Numbered from the stretch's first letter, positions 45,101-55,903 are shown. The stretch is DNA of 64,000 bases from Astropecten irregularis (GCA_963971285.1 OZ020247.1:9010614-9074613); one strand, 5' to 3'. Made by a program: numbers and translations. The notes: generated by a model from the letters alone, not told the origin.

Positions 45101-48100
45101 GTTTGTTTTAAAAGGTGAAACCATTTAAGTGACCTGTGTTTGGTACCGCAGCAATATCTGGGTTTCATCCACGTATATGTACCACTTCGTTTTATTGTGA
45201 AGTTTATTTTTTATGACTTTACCCTGTGACCTTCACATTGTAAATTACAAGGATTATTTGTTTTGCCGTTCTGCTTGAGACAGACGGTTTTAAGATGCAT
45301 TTTTCCCGAATGTATCCATATTTCAATTTGTAAGTAGATGGATTATAATACTGGTGTCAATTTCTTTTCATGATTGGATGATTGGGGGAATGATTGGTTA
45401 TTTTGTGTCCTGTGCGAGGGAGGCTGTGGGAGGTGGGATACCCCCTCCCAAACCAAGGACTTTTTAATAAAACCAGAGTCGAAAAGTCGCATTTTAGAGC
45501 ATTTAAAACGATATTCAGAATAATTAAATTAAACATAGTATAAATTAACTGCGAATACTAAAAAAAACAAAAGGAACATGTAATATTTCTATACAATAAA
45601 CTTTAATGACATTCAACCTCAAAATATTGGGGGGGGGGGGGGGATGATAATACACGCCATCCCCCCACCTCAAATATTGGGGGATAAATCCCCCCCCCCC
45701 CCATCCCCCGGGATCGACACCCATGCTAGATTGAAGTACACGTATAGAGAAAGTGTTAATGATTGCAAATTTCAATATGAAAATTTGTGATTCTTTAAAA
45801 AATGCGTAGGCCTATATACAAGATCTTATTTAAAATCTCAAAACTGTAAAATATTTACAGTTTTGTAACGTTCATTCTAACCCCCCCCCCCCCCCCTCAA
45901 AATAAAAATACACACACCCATGATCCTCAATAGTACTATGGGCTCGTATTTGCCTAATTATTTCAATGGTATATCATATTGTTTTCGACAGATACATGTT
46001 GACAGGGCATTTTTTTCTAATTGGATAAGATGCACTGTTGCCAGGGAAATTGAAATGTATATATAGGTCTTAGATATTTTGGACCTTAACGATTGGTTTT
46101 AATTTGTTACCTCCATTTTGTGTCCTGAATAAAAAGAATGGCTTGAGATACATGACGAAGGTGGGGCCTTTCTTCGGCTTAGTCATGTGGCCCAATCCCT
46201 TCGGTTTGGTTTTATGGGCCTCAAATGGCGGTAGCGAAATAAGTCCCATGCTTAGCATCAAGCCAGGGGCCAATTTCAGAGATGCTTAGCACAAAAAATA
46301 TGCTTAGCACAAAAATGGCTTGCCCAGAATAAAACAAACAACCATTGAAAATTCGATTTGATATTCATGGTCAGCAAACAACAGCCAAAGAACAATTGCA
46401 AGTGATACACAAGACATGGGAATGTGGTTGTTATTCATGTTTTTATTGTTTTTAATGTCATGCTTAGCGATTTTTTTGTGCTAAACAGCTCTGTGAAATT
46501 GGCCCCTGGTTTCGTAAAGGCCCTTTGAATGGACAGAATGGCAGTGACCATTCGGGCCTCCGGGGTATGTTCGCCGTGAAATTCCCTTCCAGCACCCCCG
46601 GTGTGCCACCGAAACTGCCCCCTGGCCCTCTGAATGGCAAAACTGAGACCGTGAATTCATATTATGCATTCCATTTCAATGCATATCTCCATTTGTGATT
46701 TGTGGCTTCGCTTCTATTATGGTGGACCCGGCCACTTGGAACTTGACTCGGAAAAGCAAAGTTTCGATAACTCGACATGAGGCTACACAATTCCGTGTAA
46801 AAAGAATTAGCCTGCTCTAACAATAACCAGATATTCAACATTCCACTATAGCCAATGTGTTCAGCATGAACAAAATTTGCACACCGAAGTATATTGGTCC
46901 CTGCATTTTTCTGTAAGCAACTTGCTTACAGAAAATGGTGATTATCACCATCACTATATCAATAATTTTTTTAATGCAAAATAAAGTTCTGTTGGACCTT
47001 TGGCAGTTTTATGTTTCACTCGAAATACGTACATGCTATTATAATACAATAATGCAAATTTATGAAATCTACAATGGCTTTTATGCAGTGGTGCCAAATT
47101 TCACCCACTTTCTTTACCCGTATCAGGGTGTAAACCGTAGTGGTTTCATTTTACATTTCAAATTCATGATCACGAAACGATGATACTTGTGTACTTTAAG
47201 TTGCAAGACATTATCTTCGTTTTAACTTACGGTACTGTCATGTATGTTATTTAGCAGGGATGTTGTTAACCAAACCCTATGACCAAACCAACTACATTAT
47301 ATAAAATGTAGGGTGTTTTGCCGTTCTTTCTTAGAGAAATTCACGGCAACTTAAGGTAATTTGATCGCAAGCAGTTTTTTCCTTGCACCTTGCAATCGAA
47401 TGTTTTCTTATACATACACTTCTGTTGCTCGTCATGACTGCAACACAAAATGCACCCGTGATGAACTGGGTCGAAAACAACCAAAGTTCGAATCCCACCT
47501 GAGCCAGCACGCGATTTTGTCACGTGCACTCACAAGCACTGAATACAGTGCTCATCCACGTCGGTGAAGGGCAAGCCTAATTTGCATAATTATGATCTAT
47601 TTCCCGACCAAAATCATTTAATATTCATAACCAAAGTTGTGCCAAACTCACAATGCTTGCGACTTGTTCTCATGCTTGAGAAATCTTACAAAAGTATCAT
47701 CCCGTGAAATGACATCAATGCTTGAGAGTGACCGACGTCCCTGATGAATCCTTGAGAAATTTCTCAAGCATGAAAAGAAAATCGCAAACATTGCCAGATA
47801 GTTTAGCATCGTGTGAAAAAGGTGTTTGAACTTATAATTAAGGAGTATTGGACTATTGGCAAAACCGCACACGAGGCGGCTATAATAAACAAAGACCGTA
47901 GAGTGTTAATTACCTAATAATGGCGTAAGCTGATATCCATTAGGCTGACGGGAAGTGGTTATTGCCTTGTTAATTACAGCATTTGATTGTTTAATGAGAG
48001 GGGCGGCTGGTTGTAGGAAGTGATTAATTATAACACCTGTTGAGCTGCGGTTTATTTAGAGGCGAAGCAATGGTGATTAAATTGAGTACATAGGGAAACC

Positions 48101-50650
48101 GCGATTGCCTTCGTTAGCAGTTCAGCATGATTTGAGTAATATGGTTTGAGCTTCGTAGGCCTATGATTGAACATGGAGGTGAGAACACATGATCTTAAAG
48201 GTAGTATCATCCTTTGGTTTTTATCAAAGAAATACAGATTCATGGGCAAAATATCAAGACAGATATACAGTCACAGTCATCTGTGAAAATTTCAGTCCCA
48301 TACGGTGCCCACTTTTGAGAAAACAGTGAAAAACAGCCACAACATTTATTAAGTCTTTTCTCTTTTATTTTTGATCTTTTAAAAGATCAAACAGATTTTC
48401 GTTGTTCGACTAATTTCTGGATAAATACACAATTTCAGGCGGAAAGATTTGAATGGTATGTTTCTATCACCACCATCTTCATACCCTGTACGTTATACGT
48501 AAATCTATGAACATTTCTGTTGTGGACTTGTGGTTTCTTACCAAAGTATGATACTGCCTTTAAGTCTAGTTTTAGGACGGTATTTGAGCATGGCTTTCAC
48601 GGTCGATATGGGTTGGAACTATTTGAACAGAAATCTGTAAAACCTAAACAAAACAAAACAAATTCAAGATAATCCAGTGGACTCTTTTTCTGTTCTTTTT
48701 GTTTTGTTTCCTCCTTATATACATTATGCACTCTTGTCTTGATTGAGTTAGTAAGCAACTTGGGAACTGACTATTAAGCGAGAAAAGTTTGGGCCGAAAC
48801 GGGAATTGCACCCAAGACATATAGGCCAATGCATCCACCTGTCGTCTGCCATCTAAACGATCCACCATAATCTTATGGAGGCCTCCAGAAGTTAATGGTC
48901 ATTACATCTTCGCTTAGGCTGTCAATCAAAGTCGGATCCCCCACTGACCCTACCCATGAGTTGTAAACCCAGTTGCTTCCTAATTGAGGAAGCAAGTTAA
49001 TTTGCAATAAGTTCCGTCAAGTTGCAATAAAAACTGCACCTTTTTGTACCAGCTACTTCAGCAACCCAATGTAATCACTGGTCTATTGTTCTATTTCCCA
49101 GAAACTTAATAATTATACGGCCATTCAGACAAACAAAACACACCGAAAGAACTGTCAGTACAGTGTCCCCATGGGGACATTAATACTGTCGGATGTCTGC
49201 AGACCTGGTACTCGTAAATCAAGAAGTGAACGACCCAACACTCTGCCAGAATTAGGCCGCAAGTATTGACCAATTAGCCAAAAATAACCACCGCGGTTTG
49301 CATGTATGTGTGCATTTAGAGCTATGCACGGACCGTACCGTGGTCCCACGTACGGTACGGTCCACAACACGGCCGCCGCGGCCAACCTCGTCTGGTGACG
49401 GCACGGTGACTCATAACATCGGGGGGATTTCACCGCGATACCTCGGTAAAAAAACCAAACCCATGGCCCCGTATCCGTCCATGTCATGCATATCGCAACC
49501 GACTTTCTTCCGGAGTTTCAGCGGAAGTCGTCTGGCTGTCGCCTTCTTGTTTTTTACCCCGCGGTCAAACCTCCCAAAAAAATACCTATCGATTTTTGTT
49601 GTGAAGTTTGTTTTCAAGCATGAGGTGTAAATATTATGATGATGAGTCGGCGCGGTAGGAATATCAAAGAAATTCGACGAGTGACAAAGAGGCTGAATAT
49701 TTACTCTCACAAAAGCCAAATTTTCTCCACATACAAAAATTATCCATCCTTTTTTTAAAACAAAACATTTGATAAGCGTTTTGTTTCTCGATACTGTTGA
49801 TTCTTCGCTTTGGTTTATAAACAATTATTGTATTCATCTTGTTTATCATTATTCTCATGTTATGATAAAGGGCATTTATATTGCGCAGCTACTATATCAA
49901 TATACTCTACTGCGCATTACAACAAACTAATAAGCATTAAATAAATGGGTCTTTAACCTGGTCTTGAACTGATCTAGAGAGTTAGCCTGCCGAACAGAAA
50001 CAGGAAGATTATTGTACAGTTTGGGAGCAGCATACACAAATGCCCTGTCACCCAGTTAAGTGTAATCTTTGATTTCTCAGATGGGTATTTTAGTAATGTG
50101 CGGTCTTCAGAACTTTTTTTAAGTCTTCCTGCTCGGATCGAAACGCGTCAGGCCCTTCTAACTTCTAGTTTTTTACTAGTATAAAGTATTATGTGGATCG
50201 GTTTGCGGAAACACCATGTAAGAATCATTAGTACTTTCGCACTTCTATATCGTTCACACGTCTCGTTGGTTTCAACGTTTCGACTAGAATGCTCTAGTCA
50301 TCATCAGGAGACATTATTGTGGAATACATGCAGCCTGAGTTCCAATGCCGAGTATGTACTTGTATGTGGCGATGGATTCCGTAAACAAAACGGGAAAATT
50401 AAAACAAAAGTGAAGCACTTAGTTCATGAGATGATATAATTATCAGTTTACCTGTGATGATGACAGTTTTGCCATCCAGTCGCTTCGCACACGTGCACCT
50501 ATCGGCCACCTTCACAAAGTAGTAGTACAAACTGACGCACATAACCAGCACGGTAGACACACAGATGCCCAGAAAGAAACGGTTGTACTGCAACGGCCCG
50601 TCAGCCCACAATTTCCACTGACCAAGAGTCGCGCTCGTCTGGTCGGCCAT
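35910..50650 (-). CDS. Retinol-dehydrogenase-like short-chain dehydrogenase (RDH11-14 type), 4 exons
   Basis: Membrane-anchored NADP(H)-dependent SDR, probably reducing retinal or other lipid aldehydes. Exons on the - strand: 50650-50452, 37930-37688, 37090-36770, 36175-35910; GT-AG introns, 1029 nt joined, 342 aa (mammalian RDH11-14 are about 316-336). Residues 24-45 form a hydrophobic N-terminal anchor. The cofactor motif TGANTGIG is at 66-73 (Gly67 split by intron 1), NNAG at 145-148, [11 protein letters not shown] with catalytic Asn168, NVSS with Ser196, and YARSK with Tyr224 and Lys228. The conserved LHPG ends exon 3. The C-terminal part has [15 protein letters not shown] and [10 protein letters not shown] as in RDH12/13. 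The exact orthologue among RDH11-14 cannot be settled from the sequence alone. The start is the only upstream ATG that gives the anchor; intron 1 is 12.5 kb and packed with repeats. Confidence 0.94.
36770..37090 (-). CDS. RDH-like exon 3 with catalytic YxxxK
   Basis: 106 complete codons. [26 protein letters not shown] and [12 protein letters not shown] are all present; donor GTAAGC. The acceptor TGTAAAG is preceded by a pyrimidine-rich tract that lies at the edge of a SINE. Confidence 0.93.
37096..37256 (-). repeat. tRNA-derived SINE (second family), intron 2 of the RDH-like gene
   Basis: On the - strand it reads GTCGTGGGTTCGAATCCCAC (B box) then CTGAGCC, a body with TTTTCACGTGCACTCACAAG, and GGGCAAGCCTAATTTGCAT. 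The same body lies on the + strand at about 47480-47590. Confidence 0.75.
37318..37545 (+). repeat. AAC/AGC trinucleotide-rich tract in the RDH-like gene
   Basis: AATAATAATAACAACAACAA grades into CAGCAG/CAACAG units. It is in intron 2, so it is not translated. Confidence 0.85.
37688..37930 (-). CDS. RDH-like exon 2 with the cofactor-binding motif
   Basis: Acceptor TTCACCATCAG, donor GTGAGA. It encodes [35 protein letters not shown] and [16 protein letters not shown] (where RSxxR favours NADP) follows the second strand. Confidence 0.95.
38114..38320 (-). repeat. Family A MITE lacking the right arm
   Basis: Reverse orientation, TTAA-bounded. It goes from TTAAAAGCTAATTTCATACT straight to the central TCTTTTAAAAGATC, so the right arm was deleted internally while both ends survive. 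Confidence 0.85.
38321..41150. other. Part of RDH intron 1 with a GC-richer stretch (about 39.4-41.1 kb)
   Basis: No known gene. It includes a CTG-rich tract at about 40140-40225 (GCTGCTGCTGGTGCTGCTGC) and a candidate exon at 39622-39791 (see findings). The base composition of 39.4-41.1 kb is less AT-rich than its surroundings. Confidence 0.4.
41151..41392. repeat. Family C MITE
   Basis: GGGCCTTTTCGAAACGGAGG at the left and its inverse TCGAAAAGGCCC at the right; TTCCGAACCGCAGCCAAAAG inside. Confidence 0.85.
41885..42249 (+). repeat. Family F MITE, full length
   Basis: TTAA-bounded; TIR AAGGGATGGTGCAGAACTGG pairs with CAATTCTGTACCATCCCTT. The central palindrome AAACGCTTCGAAGCGGTTT is followed by a right arm homologous to A and B (GGCATTTCAGACTAAAACAT, CTATCATCACCGTTTATACT). 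Confidence 0.9.
42429..42456 (+). repeat. Poly-C run
   Basis: A run of about 18 C followed by ACCCCCG; low-complexity and probably length-variable. Confidence 0.7.
42949..43272. repeat. Family I MITE, full length
   Basis: TATAGACCTTTCTTTTG and CAAAAGAAAGGTCTATA ends (TA/TATA at the border). It contains CCAGCATGGCGGAAACTATG and the hairpin CGCCGTCTTTCGAGAAGACG. Confidence 0.9.
43530..43625. repeat. Family M: CAAATATTGGGGGG foldback with poly-G
   Basis: CAAATATTGGGGGGATGATA, ACGCCATCTCCCACCTCAAA and a run of 12 G followed by AGTATATCCCCC. The same order is found at 45618-45725. Confidence 0.75.
44311..44680 (-). repeat. Family A MITE
   Basis: Reverse orientation; reversed right arm, a diverged B-like centre (GATCTCAGGATC), reversed left arm. 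Its final TTAA is shared with the next copy. Confidence 0.8.
44677..45042 (-). repeat. Family A MITE, directly abutting the previous copy
   Basis: TTAAAGGTAGTATCATACTT start, centre ATCTTTAAAAGAT, end GAAATTACCTTTAA. Both copies face the same way and share one TTAA. Confidence 0.85.
45618..45725. repeat. Family M foldback, second copy
   Basis: AAATATTGGGGG with a run of 14 G, TGATAATACACGCCATCCCC, another AATATTGGGGG and a run of 14 C. It is inverted relative to itself. Confidence 0.75.
46266..46506. repeat. Family E MITE
   Basis: GGGGCCAATTTCAGAGATGC at the left and CTCTGTGAAATTGGCCCC at the right; CAACAGCCAAAGAACAATTG inside. Confidence 0.88.
46907..46935. repeat. Small hairpin (13-bp stem, 3-nt loop)
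   Basis: TTTTCTGTAAGCA, loop ACT, then the exact reverse complement. Confidence 0.8.
47380..47600 (+). repeat. tRNA-derived SINE (second family)
   Basis: AGTTCGAATCCCACCTGAGC (B-box region), then TTTTGTCACGTGCACTCACA and GAAGGGCAAGCCTAATTTGC, as in the reverse copy at 37096-37256. Confidence 0.7.
47640..47822. repeat. Family J repeat
   Basis: AATGCTTGAGAGTGACCGAC and CTGATGAATCCTTGAGAAAT, ending GCATCGTGTGAAAAAGG. Confidence 0.7.
48195..48562 (+). repeat. Family A MITE, full length
   Basis: TTAA-bounded; centre GATCTTTTAAAAGATC; right arm CACCACCATCTTCATACCCT. It lies in RDH intron 1. Confidence 0.92.
48563..49926. other. RDH intron 1 sequence without a recognised gene
   Basis: ORFs at about 49.2-49.8 kb overlap on both strands and match nothing I know. 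A palindromic ACGTACGGTACGG patch lies near 49348. Confidence 0.4.
49927..50055 (-). mobile_element. C-terminus of a LINE reverse transcriptase (truncated, - strand)
   Basis: 43 codons read [20 protein letters not shown], then [15 protein letters not shown] and a stop (49929-49927). This is the conserved C-terminal motif of CR1/L2/Rex-like elements. The 3' tail GCGCAATATAAATGCCCTTT (- strand) follows at 49865-49890. It ends about 400 bp downstream of RDH exon 1. Confidence 0.8.
50452..50650 (-). CDS. RDH-like exon 1 with the membrane anchor
   Basis: 66 codons from the ATG, then the first base of Gly67; donor GTAAAC. A 22-residue hydrophobic segment is followed by [16 protein letters not shown], the first Rossmann strand. 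Confidence 0.88.
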
Positions 50651-52043
50651 TCCGTCGCAGATGCCTAGCCTCTCAACTTTGGTGGCTCAAGTTTTCTTGT
50701 CGTTCTTGATTTTGTTGTCAATTGTTGTTGTTTTTTATCAGCTTCAAAGTCTAAGGAAATTCCTGTGCTTTCAGAATTGATACTGCAATTAGTAAGTCCT
50801 GCGAGTTGTAGGAGGATACCTCTGACCGCTTTCAATGTTCTAGTCCGTTCGTAGGCGCAGTCACTACCTCATCTGCTTACACAACCGTAAAAGCCCGAGC
50901 GCTATGACTTGTGCGCCTTGTACAGTGTGCGAGCAAGTCTTTCTTTTTTTATCAATGAACGTGACGACATGCTGGTGATGGACTACGTAAGGTTCTAAGA
51001 CGTTCTCATTGGTTCAGAGTGGAGATGGGGCTATGACGTATCGTGTATAGGTTTGTGGCAGTGCATGTAGCCTATCATGTACATGTACATTGCATAGTCG
51101 TCCCACACGCTACACTCATCCACACACATTGGCATCAAGTTACAAGGATCCGCTACCGCTTGCTTACGTGCCTTACATGCATGTCCAAGGACTTTCGTCG
51201 TCTAGACTTTATTCAGGTCCGTTAATTGTGTGCAATGGTTCTTGCCTCGTGTCCTATTTTCTGTCGCAATAATCTATTGCTGAACAAACTGAGTAGGCCT
51301 ACACACACTGCTTTATCGGGCACCTAGTTATCACAATGCAGCTAAACCATAGACTCTGCTTCACACTTTGAAATGAAAATGCCCCGTGTCGTGACACTTG
51401 TTGATGTCTGGCCACATCTACTCAGACTTGTTCTAAGACTAGCCGCCAAGTTCCTTCCAAGGTTTTTGCGCGGGTGTTTCTAAGTACCAACCAAAAATAA
51501 ACAATACGTCTCATAACATGAGTGTGCACTATAATTCATGTAACTGGGCGCGTGTGTAACTGTGCGTCACTGTTAAGACGGATTTTCCGAAGAAAAAGAA
51601 GGAAGCTTTGTTTCGGGAAAGTGAATTCTTTCCGGAAAACGCCCACTTTTGTCTTTCTCGCAGTCGAGGTTTTAGTGTGTATGCCTATACAATTACAAAT
51701 CATTCTCGAAAAATCATACAAAATTTCAAAATATTAAAAACCATAGAGATTATGACCAACGTGTCAGTGACTTGCCTTCGAATCAATACGCCCTCTCCCG
51801 TCACTCATAAATTATTAAACTCTGACGTCATAGACACGTGTTTTAAAGAAATTTAATAATGGTCATGTGCTGAGATCGGTTTTTAATGGCAATTGCATTA
51901 TATGAACTTTGATGCGACATTCAATGTGCACGTCATGTTCACGAGTTTGTTCAACCGTACACGGAACATTGTTCCACCGCAGTGAGAATGTGAGCTTGAC
52001 CTCATGCGGAGTTCGCCAAGTTCTTTGGCAGAAGTTCAGGGGT
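50651..52043. other. Upstream region of the RDH-like gene
   Basis: It should contain the RDH promoter and 5' UTR on the - strand. No TATA box or neighbouring divergent gene can be recognised with confidence. Confidence 0.4.
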
Positions 52044-52079
52044 CCTCCTCAAAGCTCGGCTCCAGCTCCAGCTCCAGAT

Positions 52080-52110
<31 letters not shown>

Positions 52111-52323
52111 TGTCTTCGGCTCCGGTTCCATTTCGTGTATCCATTCTAAAATAGTAGGCCTACAGGTATCAAAATAGAAACTTTTGGCTGTGGTTCGGAA
52201 GTAGATTCTCTGGTTTGAAAAAGGAAAACGGAGCTTCAGCTTCAATGAAACACCACAACCTATATTTTCAGGATCATAGAGACGAAGCCGGAGCCTGAGC
52301 TGGAGGCGGCTTTGAGAAAGCCT
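52044..52323. repeat. Family C MITE (CTCAAAGC subfamily)
   Basis: TCCTCAAAGCTCGGCTCC at the left and GGCGGCTTTGAGAAAGCC at the right; a GGCTCC hexamer tract at 52070-52130 and TTTTGGCTGTGGTTCGGAAG inside. Confidence 0.82.
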
Positions 52324-52398
52324 TCAGAACTTGCTGTATATAGGATATTAATATGGCCAGTGCCTGGTAACATCACAGAGCGAGAGATTTCGACTCCA

Positions 52399-52638
52399 GG
52401 GGTCAATTTCATAAACTATTAAGCACAAAAAATTGCTTAGCACAAAAATGTGTCGCTCAATAAAGCGAACCACCATTAAAAAATTTATTTGATATTCATG
52501 GCTAGCGAACAACAGCCAAAGAACAATCACAAGTGAAACACAACGCATGGACATTTTTGTGTTAATACTCTCTTTATTTAGATAGAAATGTCATGGTTAG
52601 CACGTTTTTGTGCTAAGCAACTTTATAAAATTGACCCC
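52399..52638. repeat. Family E MITE
   Basis: GGGGTCAATTTCATAAACTA at the left and AACTTTATAAAATTGACCCC at the right; AACAACAGCCAAAGAACAAT inside. Confidence 0.88.
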
Positions 52639-52735
52639 TGCCTAAACGAAGTGCGTCCAGTTAATGCAGTTCAAGACATCAAGTACATTACCTTTCTTAT
52701 ATCTTGCTTCCCAGGTTCTACCGGTGTGTTTTCAG

Positions 52736-52873
52736 GTCGCCTTGTTGCCCGATCACCTTCCTAGCGAGATGATCACCGACTATGGGTCTGTTTCTAATTC
52801 TCTGCCCCAACCTATGGAGGATCGGAAGGCCCCAACCAACACAAGGACTCTGAACCAGGCCAACTCGTCCCAG
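52736..52873 (+). CDS. Candidate orphan exon of an unknown gene
   Basis: 138 bp, open in one frame (46 codons), between a good acceptor (GGTGTGTTTTCAG) and a good donor (CAG/GTCAGT). It encodes VALLPDHLPSEMITDYG and then PQPMEDRKAPTNTRTLNQ. I do not recognise the protein. No partner exon is evident nearby, so this could be chance. Confidence 0.25.
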
Positions 52874-53978
52874 GTCAGTTCATCATTATAAACTCGTACC
52901 TGTCCACATATAAACATAAAACACAAACACATCCATGTGAAACGCAAGACAACTCGTACCAATGTTAACTCATTATATACCTCATTACCCACCTACACAG
53001 CCTTTCAAATCGAAATTTCATGGAGTAAAAAACAAATTGGTTTTATTGGTTTTATTTTAAGGCAAACTTTGCGGGCACCCACCGGCATTCTAATTCCTGT
53101 AAACGCTATTTTGCCGTTCCCTTATTCTGATTGGCCAATATTCATTACAGGTATAGGCCATGCCATATGCACAAAGCGTAAAAAAAGGTACATGAAACAA
53201 CGTCTGTGCCAAATTCAGCCAAAACGCGCCGTGCAAATCCTATAGGCTCCCTTGAAAGGATTTAGGGCCTATTGCCAGTCTACATTTACCGTAGATGTTC
53301 ACTTCAGCGATTTAGTGTCAACTTCCGGATTAGATCTTGACAACAACGCGACATGATACCGGACCGCGTAAACACTATAGGCTAAACACCATGCACGAGC
53401 AAATAGGTTTAAATTCTCGGAGTCAAGCCCTTAAAAGAAACGTCCGTCACGGCCTTATACAATGTGCGAAAAATATATCCACATTCATCAGCGGGTTTTT
53501 ATTAACTTTCAAGAAGAAGGAGAAAAAAATGTAATCTTCTTGGCATGTGGAATGGGAACAAGTCAACGCACAAAGAGCATTAGTACATCAAAGGCACCGC
53601 GTATGTGACTATTACAGCCGCGAGAATTAGTCGGGGTTAAGGCTTGGAAATTGTGCAACTTTTTGGCGAAGTCAAATCTTGGGATTTACGAGAGCTATTA
53701 TAGCTGTGGTATTGTGCTGTGAGGGATGAGATTAAGGTTTATCTGGGGATTTCACGGCATGGGCTTTGAAGAAAGTAGAGTTGAGGCCTCGGATCGTGTT
53801 TGACTGGGTGGATTCTGTCAGTCATGATTCAATGCACATAATGTGTGTATGTAAGAAGTTAACATGCTTGGTGTCCTACTTGTAGACCTATCCTAAAATA
53901 TGTAGGCATTCAGGAATCCCAAGGTTTTTTTTTTTCAGTTTGTTGCCCATAAACCCTATAATAACCAAAGTCTTAAAG
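52874..53978. other. No recognised gene
   Basis: A 102-aa ORF at 52937-53245 has no recognisable features. No shared repeat seen. Confidence 0.4.
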
Positions 53979-54716
53979 TTAAAGTTAGTATCATACTTTG
54001 GTAAGAAACCAAAACAGAAATGTTCACAGATTTACGTATAACTTATGGTATGAAGATGGTGGTGGTAGAAACATACCGTTAAACATTTTCCGCCTGAAAT
54101 GGTGTATTTATCCAGAAATTAGTAAAACAACGACTGAAAATCTGTTTGATCTTTTAAAAGATCAAAAATAAAAGAGAACAGACTTAAAGGGATGGTACGG
54201 AACTGGTTTTTGCGACTAAACCGTTGCTGACAGTGAAAGCACATTATGTAATCCATCATATATACCTTAACTGACAAACCTGTAGAAGTTTGAGGTCAAT
54301 CAGCCATCTGTGTCACGAGAAAATAGTGAAAACCCGTTTACACATTTCAACGAATGAATAAAATGCTTCGAAGCGATTTATTCCAATCGGCAGATAATTT
54401 CATTTATTTCTCAACGAATATGGCATTTCAGACAAAAACATTTCATGGGATGTTTTCACCTATCATCACCATTATACTGTGTAAGTTTTATGTGAATCTG
54501 TGATCTTGGAGTGTATTTTGTCTTACCAATTCTGTACCATCCCTTTAAGAAATACTGAGACCGTTCCATTGTTTTCTCAACAAGTGGCACCGTATGGGAC
54601 TGAAATTTTCACAGATGACTGTTACTGTATCCTTCTTGATAATTTTGCCAATGAATCTGTATTTCTTTCACAAAAGAAAGTATGATATCAAGTATCAAGT
54701 ATGATACTACCTTTAA
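53979..54716 (-). repeat. Family A MITE interrupted by a family F MITE
   Basis: Reverse-oriented A: the right arm and centre (TCTTTTAAAAGATC) run to 54183, family F occupies 54184-54548, and A resumes with GAAATACTGAGACCG. Its end TTAA is at 54713-54716. Confidence 0.92.
54184..54548 (+). mobile_element. Family F MITE nested in family A, flanked by TTAA
   Basis: Ends AAGGGATGGTACGGAACTGG and CCAATTCTGTACCATCCCTT; the central AATGCTTCGAAGCGATTT is close to the copy at 41885. Uninterrupted A copies read GACTTAAGAAATAC at this point, so TTAA (or TA) was duplicated. Confidence 0.93.
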
Positions 54717-54741
54717 CAACGGTATTGTACATTTTGCAACA

Positions 54742-54942
54742 AAAGGCATTTTCACAAAATGCTAAACAAAATTTGAAGGCTTGCGAGGTTTTTCTCGTGC
54801 TTGAGAAATCTTACGAAAGTGTAATCGTGTGAAAGGACATCAATGCTTGAAATTAAAGTGACCGACGTCCCCGTTGAATCCTTGAGAAATTTCTCAAGGA
54901 TAAGAAAAACTGGCAAGCCTTGCGAGTTCGTGTGAAAAAGCC
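54742..54942. repeat. Family J repeat
   Basis: AAAGGCATTTTCACAAAATG at the left, GTTCGTGTGAAAAAGCCT at the right; GTGACCGACGTCCCCGTTGA inside. Confidence 0.7.
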
Positions 54943-55039
54943 TAAAACATGGTTCGGGTAAAACAATTGATGGTTTGCCCGCGTCCAACCATGGAGTACA
55001 ACGTATAGCAGTGCTACTTGGGCGCCCGTGGGAAAAAAT

Positions 55040-55110
55040 CACAGGAATGGGCAACTCGGGTGACATTCGAACCCGTGACCTTCAGTTTACTAGTGCAGAT
55101 GCCCAATACT
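55040..55110 (-). repeat. tRNA-like remnant
   Basis: On the - strand it reads GGTCACGGGTTCGAATGTCA, a B-box-like motif, followed by CCCGAGTTGCCC. Probably part of a third SINE; not a complete tRNA. Confidence 0.45.
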
Positions 55111-55448
55111 AAATTGTAATATAAAACGGCCATGCTTTTACTGCGTAGAGGATAGGATAAACGGGCACTTGGGTGGAGTGGGTTCCATCATAAAGGGGAA
55201 TCACTAATTTAATATCATAAGACGTAAAGACCCATTTTTAGCCTTTGAGAAAGATCCTGCAATAGGATCGAAACGTCAACCCTCCTGTAGGCTGTACTCG
55301 GCCTCTAAGTATGTAGGCCTTTTTCGGGTCATTATCTTGGCCGATGGCCAGTTTGCAGCAGTTTTTCTTTTTACTTGCATTCAAACTCTTCCTTGGTAAA
55401 CAAAATATAATAATTTGGCTATTGTTTGCTTTTAGCGAAATTCTGTGC

Positions 55449-55742
55449 TTAAAGGTAGTATCATTCTTTGGTAAAAAACAGAAATGTTCACAGATTACTC
55501 CTTTCAGGGTATGAATATGGTGGTGGTAAAAACATACCGTTAACATTTTTCTGAAATGGTGCATTTATCCAGAAATTAGTAAAACAACGACCGAAAGTCT
55601 TTTTGATCTTTTAAAAGATCAAAAATAAAAGAGAAAAGATTTAAGAAATACTGTGGCTGTTTTTCACTGTTTTCTCAGAACGTGGGTACCGTAGGGGACT
55701 GAAATGTTCATAGACTCTGTTATTGTATGATATTACCATTAA
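55449..55742 (-). repeat. Family A MITE, left end partly deleted
   Basis: TTAAAGGTAGTATCATTCTT start, centre GATCTTTTAAAAGATC, end TATTGTATGATATTACCATTAA. Confidence 0.88.
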
Positions 55743-55903
55743 TGCTAAACATTGAAGCGAGGACAACTCGGAGTGTGGCTATCATAGACGCATACCGATC
55801 TTTGGTTTATGTGTCTATTGCATTCATTTCTATGGACACAAGAACAGGCAAAATGCTGGTGTTTCTCAGTATGGGACTAACCCCTGCCTAAGGCCTCACT
55901 TAT

